Shown here piece after piece: positions 63,198 through 64,000 of a DNA stretch of 64,000 bases. The translations under genes were made by a program, and so were the position numbers. Numbering within the stretch: position 1 is the stretch's first letter; each line of letters begins with the position of its first letter. This stretch comes from Flavobacterium glaciei (GTDB lineage: Bacteria; Bacteroidota; Bacteroidia; Flavobacteriales; Flavobacteriaceae). Location: contig NZ_QQBA01000002.1 of assembly GCF_003350545.1 (NCBI RefSeq), forward strand, positions 186,001-250,000, read 5' to 3'. The notes under the pieces are model-generated. The model saw nothing but the letters and a program-made list of their open reading frames with translations. It was not told the origin of the DNA and did no database searches.

Positions 63198-64000
63198 GTG
63201 AATTACCTTTCTGTAGAAAACATCTCGAAATCTTTTGGTGAACGTACGTTGTTTAAAGACATCTCGTTTGGAATTAATAAAGATCAAAAAATTGCCTTCA
63301 TAGCCAAAAACGGTTCTGGAAAAACGACTATTATGAGCATCATTAATGGTCTAGAAGAATCAGATACTGGTCAAGTTGTATTAAGAAAAGGCATCAAAAT
63401 GGCTTTTCTATCACAAAACAACAACTTGCAAGACGAACTGACTATTGAAGAAAGTATTTTCGCATCGGATAATGAGACACTAAAAGTCATTGAAGCCTAC
63501 GAAAAAGCACTAGAAAATCCTGAAGACGAAGAAGCGTACCAAAAAGCTTTTGACGGAATGGATCAGCACAATGCTTGGGATTTTGAAACGCAGTACAAGC
63601 AAATTTTGTTCAAATTGAAGTTGGAAAATTTCAAGCTTAAAGTTAAAAACCTTTCGGGTGGACAAAAAAAGCGTTTATCACTAGCCATCATTTTGATCAA
63701 TCGTCCAGATTTATTAATTCTGGATGAGCCTACGAATCACTTGGATTTAGAGATGATCGAATGGTTAGAAAGCTATTTTGCTAAAGAAAATATTACGTTG
63801 TTTATGGTGACGCACGACCGTTTTTTCTTAGAGCGCGTTTGTAATGAAATCATAGAACTAGACAACGGAAAATTATACCAATACAAAGGAAATTACTCCT
63901 ATTATTTAGAGAAGAAAGAGGAACGCATCGCATCTGAAAATTCAAGTGTGGATAAAGCACAAAATCTTTTTGTAAAAGAATTAGAATGGATGCGCCGTCA
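63198..64000 (+). CDS. ABC-F family ATPase (Uup-like), 3' end outside the window
   Basis: GTG 63198 opens 267 codons still open at the right edge. One complete nucleotide-binding domain is visible: Walker A AKNGSGKTT, signature LSGGQKKRLS, Walker B LLILDEPTNHLDLEMIEWLE and switch THDRFFLE, followed by the start of the ABC-F linker (YKGNYSYYLEKKEER). The first Gly of Walker A is Ala, seen also in other Bacteroidota members from memory. There is no membrane segment. ABC-F proteins act on ribosomes or in DNA metabolism (Uup). The second domain must lie beyond the window. Confidence 0.9.
   Translation, partial: MNYLSVENISKSFGERTLFKDISFGINKDQKIAFIAKNGSGKTTIMSIINGLEESDTGQVVLRKGIKMAFLSQNNNLQDELTIEESIFASDNETLKVIEAYEKALENPEDEEAYQKAFDGMDQHNAWDFETQYKQILFKLKLENFKLKVKNLSGGQKKRLSLAIILINRPDLLILDEPTNHLDLEMIEWLESYFAKENITLFMVTHDRFFLERVCNEIIELDNGKLYQYKGNYSYYLEKKEERIASENSSVDKAQNLFVKELEWMRR

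Overview
The window looks like a chromosomal segment of a Flavobacterium-like member of the Bacteroidota. The reasons are low G+C, TAnnTTTG-type promoter motifs, almost no purine-rich ribosome binding sites, several type B type IX secretion (T9SS/gliding) C-terminal domains, BshC (bacillithiol), a eukaryote-like ProS, and the small DUF4295 protein beside rpmG/rpmB. No phage, insertion sequence, CRISPR array or replication origin was recognised.

Layout. 1-750: the tail of an unidentified gene, a terminator and a decayed flavobacterial GAF-like gene. 1149-6842: a 1244-aa metallophosphoesterase/kinase-like/Omp85 fusion, a frameshifted lipoprotein, and a second kinase-like protein. 7231-9451: a PAS histidine kinase lacking a canonical start codon, plus a single-domain response regulator. 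9509-18000: an ABC-2 transporter pair followed by two large T9SS type B surface proteins. 18171-22260: typA and a second PAS kinase/receiver pair. 22331-24597: rpsT, three tRNA-Glu genes and proS. 24701-30292: a Trp/Gly/Asn-repeat lipoprotein, a FadL/OmpP1 porin, rimO, a small secreted protein and a lipoprotein amidase. 30592-37374: a BBP2-type porin, small hypotheticals, a succinate-semialdehyde-type dehydrogenase and a hybrid kinase. 37375-41195: a three-gene biotin-dependent acyl-CoA carboxylase. 41296-49520: a B12-binding radical SAM protein and a 1951-aa T9SS protein with 15 SprB-like repeats. 49606-55860: bshC, ndk, a DUF721 protein, a serine hydrolase, and ftsY-DUF4295-rpmG-rpmB with a hidden 58-aa membrane protein. 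55933-64000: cinA, an orphan Hpt, FAH hydrolase, DEDDh exonuclease, a 2-oxoacid dehydrogenase E2, a glycosyltransferase, a paralogue of the frameshifted lipoprotein, and the start of an ABC-F ATPase.

How the genes may work together. The cell-surface theme is strong: three type B T9SS cargo proteins share a C-terminus ending GHFSLKR, alongside outer-membrane barrels and lipoproteins. Signalling parts are scattered: two kinase/receiver pairs, one hybrid kinase ending in a receiver, and one orphan Hpt. None carries a DNA-binding output domain, which suggests cross-locus phosphorelay.

The most unusual observations are: (1) the phosphoesterase/kinase-like/Omp85 fusion; (2) a nearby stand-alone protein with kinase-like motif order; (3) four genes whose -7 promoter motif lies only 3-4 nt before the ATG, predicting leaderless mRNAs; (4) a dispersed intergenic hairpin element in four copies; (5) three damaged or atypical gene starts or frames (375-748, 4866-5743, 7231).
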